In this document: piece after piece, positions 57,530-64,000 of the stretch
How positions within the stretch are numbered: the first letter of the stretch is position 1
Layout of the letters: every line of letters begins with the position of its first letter
Source of the DNA: Alteribacillus iranensis
GTDB taxonomy: Bacteria > Bacillota > Bacilli > Bacillales > Marinococcaceae
Assembly (NCBI RefSeq): GCF_900113025.1
Contig: NZ_FONT01000001.1
Location: 1 to 64,000, forward strand
Reading direction: 5' to 3'
DNA: 64,000 nt
Program-made: the position numbers and the translations under genes
The notes under the pieces: generated by a model
Database searches by the model: none
Told to the model about the DNA's origin: nothing
Seen by the model: only the letters and a program-made list of their open reading frames with translations

Positions 57530-57898
57530 CTAGCCTCTGTTTACTCCTATCGCCGCGCCGAGCGCAGACACAATAAGAAACCCGACGAAAAAAATACCTT
57601 GTATTGCACTCATTGTATGATCGTATCCCAAGTACTGACAGAGTAAAATAATGATAATAACACCGATCGCTGTCAAACTACCTGTGAATAGTCCTTTATC
57701 TTGTGAGCGATTTCCCGCTGAAAAACCCCCGATACCGAAGCCTAGGAATGCCAAAACAATTAATAACCATTGAAGAGATGCTTCTGTTACTGAGCTAAAC
57801 CGTAGAATTAAAGAAAATGCAACACTAAAAATAATCAAAAGTCCGACGGTAACAATGATACCGCTTCCTACGCTGTACATCCGACCACCAGTCTGCAT
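57530..57898 (-). CDS. yrzE: TIGR04086 family membrane protein YrzE
   Basis: 122 residues with four hydrophobic segments and the glycine-rich LAFLGFGIGGFSAGNRSQDKG motif of the TIGR04086 family. The function is unknown. The start is placed at ATG 57898, which has GGAGGG 10 bases upstream; the longer frame to 57922 has none, so the first residues are uncertain. Gene order yajC-yrzE-yrbG follows B. subtilis. Confidence 0.82.
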   Translation of the reverse strand: MQTGGRMYSVGSGIIVTVGLLIIFSVAFSLILRFSSVTEASLQWLLIVLAFLGFGIGGFSAGNRSQDKGLFTGSLTAIGVIIIILLCQYLGYDHTMSAIQGIFFVGFLIVSALGAAIGVNRG

Positions 57899-58054
57899 TC
57901 CTCTTATTCCCTCCCATTCCATTATTTCTATAACTATATGATTGCAACCAATAATTAGAATACATGTTGTCCAAAAATAAAATAGAAACTATACATACTA
58001 CGAACGAACTCCGGAGAAAGTAATAGCGATGTCCTTTAAAAGCAGGTGTTCAAT

Positions 58055-58711
58055 GTGGATTTATTAACGATTTCCCTACGCACCGTTATTGTATATTTCT
58101 TTCTGCTCCTCACCTTACGTTTAATGGGAAAACGAGAAATCGGTGATATATCTGTTTTAGATTTTGTGGTTTCGATAATGTTCGCTGAGCTCGCAGTTAT
58201 TTCTATTGAGGATCCGGATAACCCAATGGTAGTTACATTTATACCAATTTTACTGCTGCTTATCATCCAAGTTTCTTTAGCTTTTTTATCTTTAAAAAGC
58301 AGAAGAATACGATTTCTATTAGATGGAAAACCTACCATATTAGTAAGAGATGGAAAAATTGATGAAAAAGAAATGAAAAAACAACGCTATAATTTTGACG
58401 ATCTGCTCATGCAAATTAGGCAGAATAGCATAAAAGATGTGTCAGATGTTGAATTCGCTATATTAGAGCCTTCTGGTGATCTCTCTGTTTTTGAAAAGCA
58501 ACAAGAAGAGGAAGAAGGAGAGAGTCTTTCTTACCCCCTTCCCTTAATTATTGACGGTGAATTAATTGTAGAGCATCTCCAAGATGCTAAGAAAGACGAA
58601 CTATGGTTAAGAAGAGAACTTAGAAAAGCTGGAATTGTGAGCATCAAACAAGTATCATACTGCGCTTTGCAAGAAGACGGTGTCTTGTATGTGGATATAA
58701 AAGATGAATAA
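58055..58711 (+). CDS. yrbG: DUF421 membrane protein YrbG
   Basis: 218 residues from the GTG at 58055, preceded by AGCAGGTGTTCAAT; GTG 58046 sits inside that site. Three N-terminal membrane helices, with the family motif RLMGKREIGDISVLDFVVSI between the first and second, then a cytoplasmic domain (KSRRIRFLLDGKPTILVRDG, DDLLMQIRQNSIKDVSDVEF). The role is unknown; related YetF proteins have a spore-germination link. Confidence 0.9.
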   Translation: MDLLTISLRTVIVYFFLLLTLRLMGKREIGDISVLDFVVSIMFAELAVISIEDPDNPMVVTFIPILLLLIIQVSLAFLSLKSRRIRFLLDGKPTILVRDGKIDEKEMKKQRYNFDDLLMQIRQNSIKDVSDVEFAILEPSGDLSVFEKQQEEEEGESLSYPLPLIIDGELIVEHLQDAKKDELWLRRELRKAGIVSIKQVSYCALQEDGVLYVDIKDE

Positions 58712-58714
58712 CAA

Positions 58715-60259
58715 TTATTTTATTGTAGGAACGAGCTTTTTGAGCTGGTTCCATTTTATTACCCCTGATATGCTTAGAAATATTAAATAAAAAATAACAG
58801 AAAATATAGCTGCTACTACGACTTGTATCAATAAATGGGAAGACTGCAAGTAATGCTGTAATAGGAGAAACGATGAAACTACCGCAAGTATGGCTCCTAA
58901 GACGGTAAAAATACAAAACCGAACATTTAAAGAGAATCCGGATGCTTTGGATACTACACGTAAATGAAGAAGTGTCACTAATACCATGTTGACAGCAATA
59001 GCAAGTGCAGCGCCTTTTATGCCTAGTGCTGGTTGTGATGTTAATAAAAAAAGTGCGGAAAGTTTAATGATGGCCCCGTAGAGAGTGTTGAACATGGCGG
59101 CTCTTGCTAAATCTAAACCTTGCAGAACAGCTTGCAGCGGACCCTGCAAGTAAAGAAATATAGAAAACGGGGCTAATATTTTTAAATAGTAGGCCGTATG
59201 AGCAGCGTCATACATAACAGTCATCACGAGTTCCGCAAAAATATAGAGAAATACAGCAGAAAAACCTCCAGCAATAACAGCTGTATGCAATGTTTGTCTT
59301 AATCTTTTTCTGACAGATATATAGTCCTGCCTGGCTGCTGCTTCGCTCACGGCGGGAACTAAAGAGACAGAAAAAGAATACGTAATAAATGTTGGTAAGA
59401 ATAAAATAGGAATGACAAAACCCGTCAATTCTCCGTATTGTGCAGTTGCTACAGCTGTAGCGACGCCTGCAATAGCTAAACTGTGAGATATAATGACAGG
59501 CTCAAAAAAAAGAGATAAAGAGCCAATCATACGGCTTCCAGTGGCAGGAAGTGCGATGGACATTAATTCGTCTAAGACCCCTTTTCCGTTTTTTAATACA
59601 GACCAAAATCGCGTTCTAACTTGTATCGGTTTGTTTTTGTTAAATATTTTCATCATAAAAAGCAGAGACGCAAATTCTCCGGCGACGCTTGCAAGCATGG
59701 CACCCGCTGCTGCGTATTCAAGCCCGTAAGGTAGAAGTAAAGTTGTACAGGCAGCGACCAAGGAGATGCGAACGACTTGTTCAACGACTTGAGATATGGC
59801 TGTCGGCTTCATGTTTTGGCGACCTTGAAAATACCCTCTAAGTACCGCTGACACCGCTACAATTGGTATGATAGGTGTAATAGCGATTAATGGATATAAA
59901 GCACGGCTGTCTGTTAAGAAGTATTTAGAGAATAGAGGAGCAAGGAAAAGTAACAAAATCGTGAAGGCCACACTCAATGTTCCAGTAATAGAGAGAGAGA
60001 CAACAAGGACTTTTTTCATTTTTGTTTTGTCTTGTTGAATATCTGCCTCTGCAATGAGCTTAGATATCGCTACAGGGAGGCCTAATTGTGTTAATGTTAT
60101 AATAAGCAAGAGGACTGGAAAGGCCATCATATATAGACCGACGCCTTCCGCTCCTAAAATGTTAGCCGTAATAATCCGATTAACAAATCCTAGAATTCGA
60201 GTTAATAAACCTGCCGCAATTAATATTATTGTTCCTTGTATAAAGGTTTGTTTACTCAT
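58715..60259 (-). CDS. spoVB: Stage V sporulation protein B (MOP-family lipid II flippase homologue)
   Basis: Polytopic membrane protein, 514 residues with about 14 hydrophobic segments, thought to flip lipid-linked cortex precursors during sporulation. Seen: RILGFVNRIITANILGAEGV at the N-terminus, LGLPVAISKLIAE, AVSAVLRGYFQGRQNMKPTA, and LQGPLQAVLQGLDLA. AAAGGCGGGACTGGCT precedes the ATG. Same relative position (between yrbG and comN/secDF) as in B. subtilis. Confidence 0.93.
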   Translation of the reverse strand: MSKQTFIQGTIILIAAGLLTRILGFVNRIITANILGAEGVGLYMMAFPVLLLIITLTQLGLPVAISKLIAEADIQQDKTKMKKVLVVSLSITGTLSVAFTILLLFLAPLFSKYFLTDSRALYPLIAITPIIPIVAVSAVLRGYFQGRQNMKPTAISQVVEQVVRISLVAACTTLLLPYGLEYAAAGAMLASVAGEFASLLFMMKIFNKNKPIQVRTRFWSVLKNGKGVLDELMSIALPATGSRMIGSLSLFFEPVIISHSLAIAGVATAVATAQYGELTGFVIPILFLPTFITYSFSVSLVPAVSEAAARQDYISVRKRLRQTLHTAVIAGGFSAVFLYIFAELVMTVMYDAAHTAYYLKILAPFSIFLYLQGPLQAVLQGLDLARAAMFNTLYGAIIKLSALFLLTSQPALGIKGAALAIAVNMVLVTLLHLRVVSKASGFSLNVRFCIFTVLGAILAVVSSFLLLQHYLQSSHLLIQVVVAAIFSVIFYLIFLSISGVIKWNQLKKLVPTIK

Positions 60260-60428
60260 AGCCAGTCCCGCCTTTTATATGATCGGATGATAAGATATAT
60301 ATATGCCAGGATCGAGGACAAGCATGACTTATTTAATGAAATAAATCAGCTTTCTAAAATAAGTCAAATATGTGGGCATAGCCCGTCCTGTTAACACAGC
60401 GTCTTTTTTTTAAAAGCATTCGTGGAGC

Positions 60429-60605
60429 GATGTCTAGTTGCAGCTCCTAGTAGCTAGGAGGCCCATCGTTGAATGATCTTTTGCTAAAAACATACACGTC
60501 AATAGTGGATCTTATGCTAAGAACGCAAACGCCAGGTAGGGAACTTTTGCTAAGTACACAAACGTCAGCACGTCTTGTACAAGCCAGGGCGCTTGCGATT
60601 TTCTT
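60429..60605. repeat. Dispersed intergenic repeat, copy R4, carrying an internal triplication
   Basis: Left border GATGTCTAGTTGCAGCTCCT with hairpin CTCCTAG-TAG-CTAGGAG; right border GCCAGGGCGCTTGCGATTTT plus CTTA. The same borders appear in R2 and R3, but here the middle is filled by three 33-bp tandem units (separate entry). It lies in the 376-base spoVB-comN gap, which otherwise holds nothing else I can identify. Confidence 0.75.
60475..60573. repeat. 33-bp direct repeat, three tandem copies
   Basis: Units begin at 60475, 60508 and 60541 with exact 33-base period; the consensus core is TTGCTAAGAACACAAACG, preceded by GATCTT. The third unit continues into CAGCACGTCTTGTACAAGCC, which matches the end of copy R1. 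Confidence 0.85.
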
Positions 60606-60635
60606 AAATATGAGAAGGTAGAGGAGGAAGCAATA

Positions 60636-60962
60636 ATGGCAGAGCAACAGTTCGAAGTGTGGAAAGAAGAGGCAGACCCGGCTTTACAAAGCAAGCTTGA
60701 TGAATTTGAATTGTTAGGCTACACGAAGGCGGATAAGGAAGAAATATGGAAGTTCACCGTAGAAAAAATTAAGAAAAAAGAAACTCCTGTCAGGCTCCAT
60801 GAATTAATTAATGAAATTTTAAAGATTAGATTGAATGAGTATATGAACAAAATCACGATTGCTTCGTATAAAGACAGTGCTCGGCTATCTGAAAAGTCGG
60901 ATCTTGATGACTTAATTGGGGAAATTGATACACACGTGTCAAACAAACGTCATTTGACATGA
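60636..60962 (+). CDS. comN: Post-transcriptional regulator ComN (YrzD)
   Basis: Small helical protein that in B. subtilis raises accumulation of comE mRNA for DNA uptake and localises with DivIVA. 108 residues. Helical N-terminal FEVWKEEADPALQSKLDEFE, then LGYTKADKEEIWKFTVEKI and RLHELINEILKIRLNEYMNK. GTAGAGGAGGAAGCAATA precedes the ATG. The location between spoVB and secDF is the diagnostic B. subtilis context. Confidence 0.9.
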   Translation: MAEQQFEVWKEEADPALQSKLDEFELLGYTKADKEEIWKFTVEKIKKKETPVRLHELINEILKIRLNEYMNKITIASYKDSARLSEKSDLDDLIGEIDTHVSNKRHLT

Positions 60963-61119
60963 ATTTGAGCCCCTCAGTATAATTGAAATGTTGCTTTCTC
61001 CCGATATCAACGTAACCACACAGTTCCAAGCCCGTTTTTTTACGAAAGACACTTACATATGGTTAATTCTTCTACATATTTAGGGTAAGGTTCATCGCTT
61101 TAATCGGGAGGTTAGGAGG

Positions 61120-61230
61120 ATGAAACACACTAATGGTAAAGAAATCGAGAATTTTTATTTTCTTTTTGATCGTCATTTTATTAGGTGCCCTTATTACGCC
61201 CACCGTAATGAATGTGGCGCAGGGTATTAA
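61120..61230 (+). CDS. Possible small overlapping upstream ORF of secD (36 aa)
   Basis: ATG 61120 lies in TAGGAGGATG, with a second GGGAGG 8 bases upstream, and opens a 36-codon frame (MKHTNGKEIENFYFLFDRHF...) that overlaps the secD start in another frame. It could be a regulatory leader or only chance; the protein shows no recognisable features. Confidence 0.15.
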   Translation: MKHTNGKEIENFYFLFDRHFIRCPYYAHRNECGAGY

Positions 61231-62434
61231 ATTAGGCTTGGACTTACAAGGCGGTTTTGAAATTTTGTATGAGGTCGAGGCAGCGGACGATGAAGAAGAA
61301 ATAACCGAAGAGACGATGCAGGCAACGGTTAGTGCCTTAAACCAGCGAGTTAACGTTTTAGGCGTATCAGAACCGAATATTACGATTGAAGGTGAAAACA
61401 GAATAAGAGTACAGCTCGCTGGGGTAGAAGATCAACAAACGGCGCGTGAATTGCTGGCTACAGAAGCAGATCTTAGTTTTCGCGATGTTGATGATAATGA
61501 ACGCCTTTCTGGTGAAGATTTAGAGGAGAACGGAGCGAGTGTTGGATTTGATCAATCAAATCAACCAGTGGTAACGGTCACCTTAAAAGATGCAAATGAG
61601 TTTGGTGAAGTAACAGAAAATATTATTAACGAATATAGTCAACCTAATAACCGACTCGTCATCTGGCTTGATTATGAGGAAGGGGATTCTTTCACGGAAG
61701 AGGTTCAAAAAGAGGACCCTAAATTTTTGTCTGCTCCAATGGTAAGTAGTCCTTTATATCACAAAAACATACAAATAGAAGGGAACTTTGAACTTCAGGA
61801 AGCTGAGTTTTTAGCAGAAGTGTTAAATTCAGGTTCTTTACCTGTGGAATTAACAGAGGTATATTCTAATGCAGTTGGTGCTTCATTAGGGGAAGATGCC
61901 ATGCAAAAGACGATATTTGCAGGGTTTATAGGGATTGGCCTCATTTTCCTCTACATGCTCATATATTATCGTTTTATGGGTTTCGTCGCATGTATATCCT
62001 TGTCTGCTTATATCTATATCGTGTTGGTTATTTTCAACTGGATGGAAGGGGTTCTTACTCTTCCTGGGATTGCAGCCTTAGTATTAGGTGTAGGTATGGC
62101 TGTGGATGCGAATATAATTACGTACGAACGGGTGAAGGAAGAAATTCGCTCAGGTAAAACTATTATGTCCGCATTTAAAGCAGGTTCTAGACGGTCACTC
62201 TCCACCATTCTAGACGCCAACATAACAACATTATTAGCCGCAGGAGTATTATTCTATTATGGAACCAGCTCTGTGCAAGGCTTTGCTGTAATGTTGATCG
62301 TCAGTATTTTGACGAGCTTCTTAACATCCGTGTATGGTTCAAGATTATTGCTTGGATTATGGGTGAAAAGCCGGATATTTAATAAGAAGCCTCAGGTATT
62401 TGGTGTGAAGGAGAGTGAAATCAGTGAACTTTAA
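61133..62434 (+). CDS. secD: Protein translocase subunit SecD
   Basis: RND-type subunit that uses the proton or sodium gradient to finish protein export. 433 residues: TM1 (about 7-27), GLDLQGGFEILYEVE, the extracytoplasmic P1 region with VSALNQRVNVLGVSEPNITI (shorter than in Gram-negatives), then five TM helices from about residue 260 with GVGMAVDANIITYERVKEEI. AGGAGGA lies 12 bases from the ATG, rather far. In B. subtilis SecD and SecF are one fused protein; here they are two overlapping genes. Confidence 0.94.
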   Translation: MVKKSRIFIFFLIVILLGALITPTVMNVAQGIKLGLDLQGGFEILYEVEAADDEEEITEETMQATVSALNQRVNVLGVSEPNITIEGENRIRVQLAGVEDQQTARELLATEADLSFRDVDDNERLSGEDLEENGASVGFDQSNQPVVTVTLKDANEFGEVTENIINEYSQPNNRLVIWLDYEEGDSFTEEVQKEDPKFLSAPMVSSPLYHKNIQIEGNFELQEAEFLAEVLNSGSLPVELTEVYSNAVGASLGEDAMQKTIFAGFIGIGLIFLYMLIYYRFMGFVACISLSAYIYIVLVIFNWMEGVLTLPGIAALVLGVGMAVDANIITYERVKEEIRSGKTIMSAFKAGSRRSLSTILDANITTLLAAGVLFYYGTSSVQGFAVMLIVSILTSFLTSVYGSRLLLGLWVKSRIFNKKPQVFGVKESEISEL

Positions 62435-63371
62435 TACAGATAAACGATTTATTCACTTCGTCAAGCACCGCAAAAAGTTTTTTATGCTTTCCCTTGTAAT
62501 GACTTTAGTGGGGGTCATCCTGCTTTCCACCTTGGGCCTGAACCTTGGCATAGATTTTGAAAGTGGATCGAGAGTAGATATACTCGCAGATGACACCCTG
62601 ACAGAGGAAGAAGTGTACGAACAGTTTGCGGAAGCGGGTGGATATGAGCCTGATGACGTAACACTTGCGGGAGATAATAACAACATGGCGTCAGCTACGT
62701 TCATTGGTACTTTATCGAGAGAAGAAATTGCAGAAGTACAAACGCATTTTGATGAACTTTACGGACAAGAACCTAGCGTAAGTACGGTGTCCCCTCAGGT
62801 TGGACAAGAACTTGCAAAAAATGCCTTCATTTCTGTTTTGATAGCGTCCTTAGGCATTATTATATATGTATCTATACGCTTTCAATTTTGGTACGGCCTG
62901 GCCGCTATCGTATCTCTCGCTCATGATGCTTTTTTTATCCTTGTCGTGTTTTCTATTTTGCAGTTCGAAGTAAATATACCTTTCATAGCTGCTGTATTAA
63001 CTATTGTAGGTTATTCAATCAACGATACGATTGTAACTTTTGACCGGATCCGGGAAAATATCAAATATACGGATCGACTAAAAACATTTGATGATCTCTC
63101 CTATGTCGTCGATTTAAGTTTGAACCAGACATTGACACGTTCGATCAATACAGTGTTAACGGTTGTATTTGCTGCGGCGGCCTTGTTTATCTTAGGAGGA
63201 GAAGCCATCCGGTCATTTTCTTTAGCTTTATTAATCGGTTTGATTGCCGGGACTTATTCTTCTCTATTTTTGGCGGCTCAGCTTTGGGTTGTATGGAAAT
63301 GGAAACAAATGGAAAGAGACCGCAAAAAACCTAAAAAAGAAGAACCGGATGAACTAGAACCGGAAGTATAA
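62424..63371 (+). CDS. secF: Protein translocase subunit SecF
   Basis: 315 residues. N-terminal RFIHFVKHRKKFFMLSLVMT, LGLNLGIDFESGSRVDI, a small periplasmic-like domain, and five more TM helices with YSINDTIVTFDRIRENIK and the C-terminal LALLIGLIAGTYSSLFLAAQ. The GTG at 62424 has AAGGAG 10 bases upstream (GTG 62415 is too close). It overlaps the secD stop by 11 bases, so translation is coupled. The charged C-terminal tail (ERDRKKPKKEEPDELEPEV) is typical. Confidence 0.93.
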   Translation: MNFNTDKRFIHFVKHRKKFFMLSLVMTLVGVILLSTLGLNLGIDFESGSRVDILADDTLTEEEVYEQFAEAGGYEPDDVTLAGDNNNMASATFIGTLSREEIAEVQTHFDELYGQEPSVSTVSPQVGQELAKNAFISVLIASLGIIIYVSIRFQFWYGLAAIVSLAHDAFFILVVFSILQFEVNIPFIAAVLTIVGYSINDTIVTFDRIRENIKYTDRLKTFDDLSYVVDLSLNQTLTRSINTVLTVVFAAAALFILGGEAIRSFSLALLIGLIAGTYSSLFLAAQLWVVWKWKQMERDRKKPKKEEPDELEPEV

Positions 63372-63376
63372 GGCAG

Positions 63377-63409
63377 AAAAGGTCATGGTACATACCATGG
63401 CCTTTTAAT
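63377..63409 (+). terminator. Terminator of secDF
   Basis: AAAAGGTCATGGTA pairs with TACCATGGCCTTTT (one G-T pair) around CA. Confidence 0.88.
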
Positions 63410-63460
63410 AGGTATAATTTTAAAAGGGGAAGCGGTGTAGTTCGAAATGGTGGTGACAAA

Positions 63461-64000
63461 ATGGAAGAGTATGAACAGCAAAGATACAAAATGGTCAGGT
63501 TAGGCGCCATAGTCGGTATATCAGGAAATATATTGCTAGCTCTTCTAAAAGGGGTGGTGGGGTGGTTATCTGGAAGTCGAGCTTTACTTGCGGATGCCGT
63601 ACATTCTGCATCCGATATGGTTGGTTCATTTGCAGTACTTATAGGGGTGCGAGCGGCTAAGATTCCACCAGACAATGACCATCCGTACGGCCATGGAAAA
63701 GCGGAAACGGTAACCGCCATTATTGTAGCAGTCCTTTTGTTTATAGTAGGATTCGAGATTGGTTTAAATGCGGTAAAAGATTTTGGTGAGCCTGTGTCGG
63801 TCCCAGGAACTGCTGCCTTGTATGCTGTTATTGTTTCTATCATCCTAAAGGAAGGCATGTTTCAGTTTAAATACTATTTGGGTAAGAAGTATAAAAGTGA
63901 AGCATTGATTACGGATGCTTGGCATCATCGTTCCGATGTATTCTCTTCATTTGCTGCATTACTAGGGATCGCCGCATCGCTTGTTGGAGCCAGCTCCAAT
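63461..64000 (+). CDS. Cation diffusion facilitator family transporter (3' truncated by window edge)
   Basis: Metal/proton antiporter exporting divalent cations. 180 residues are visible and the frame continues past the window end. TM1-TM2 region with ISGNILLALLKGVVGWLSGS and metal motif LLADAVHSASDMVGS, the loop HPYGHGKAE, and a second metal motif TDAWHHRSDVFSS. This HxxxD / HxxxD pairing is typical of Zn/Mn/Fe transporters of the family. GGTGGTGACAAA precedes the ATG. Confidence 0.92.
   Translation, partial: MEEYEQQRYKMVRLGAIVGISGNILLALLKGVVGWLSGSRALLADAVHSASDMVGSFAVLIGVRAAKIPPDNDHPYGHGKAETVTAIIVAVLLFIVGFEIGLNAVKDFGEPVSVPGTAALYAVIVSIILKEGMFQFKYYLGKKYKSEALITDAWHHRSDVFSSFAALLGIAASLVGASSN

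Noticed and set aside
60257-60310. Sigma-E promoter for spoVB
   Set aside because: CATATAAA overlaps the ribosome binding region, leaving no room for a transcript start.

Overview
The window looks like a chromosome segment of a moderately halophilic or halotolerant spore-forming Bacillaceae (Halobacillus/Virgibacillus/Thalassobacillus-like; genus not resolved). Evidence: low-to-middling GC, AGGAGG-type ribosome binding sites with frequent GTG/TTG starts, many sporulation genes (yhbH, spoVR, an alpha/beta SASP, yhaX, yhaL, safA, coxA, bofC, spoVB), gene order that closely follows two blocks of the Bacillus subtilis map, and acid-rich secreted domains.

Layout. 1-1.07 kb: right end of an IS1182-type element next to a dispersed intergenic repeat. 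1.1-9.1 kb: yhbH, a galT-like gene, tRNA-Pro, glpK-pgcA, spoVR. 9.2-11.8 kb: a polar amino-acid ABC importer. 11.9-15.8 kb: pdxK, ampS, a LOG-family hydrolase, lemA and a SASP gene. 16-25.5 kb: yheB-yheA, yhaX, hemZ, and the yhaO-yhaN nuclease/ATPase pair. 25.5-36.9 kb: a secretion-centred block, with a CssRS-like secretion-stress two-component system, yhaL, the foldase prsA, scoC (hpr), yhaH, serC, hit and ecsABC. 37-45.8 kb: yhaA, ccdA, pbpF and hemEHY. 46.3-63.4 kb: obg-pheBA-niaR, safA-coxA, yebC, bofC, ruvAB, queA-tgt-yajC, yrzE, yrbG, spoVB, comN, secD-secF. The window ends inside a CDF metal transporter gene.

The genes group functionally. YhbH and SpoVR are two of the three partners of the conserved PrkA-YhbH-SpoVR module. 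CssRS, PrsA, ScoC, Ecs and SecDF all concern protein export and its quality control. HemE, HemH and HemY form the coproporphyrin-dependent heme route, with HemZ as the oxygen-independent alternative step. SafA, CoxA, BofC, SpoVB and SASP build or control the spore.

I found no CRISPR array, prophage or defence island. The least explained material is intergenic. A family of dispersed repeats includes one copy with a 33-bp triplication. Two inverted-repeat clusters, near serC and ecsA, could be undescribed structured RNAs. A GC-rich insert sits inside the ABC operon. Several small genes with convincing ribosome binding sites would escape a 60-codon cutoff. All comparisons with B. subtilis are from memory, not from a search.
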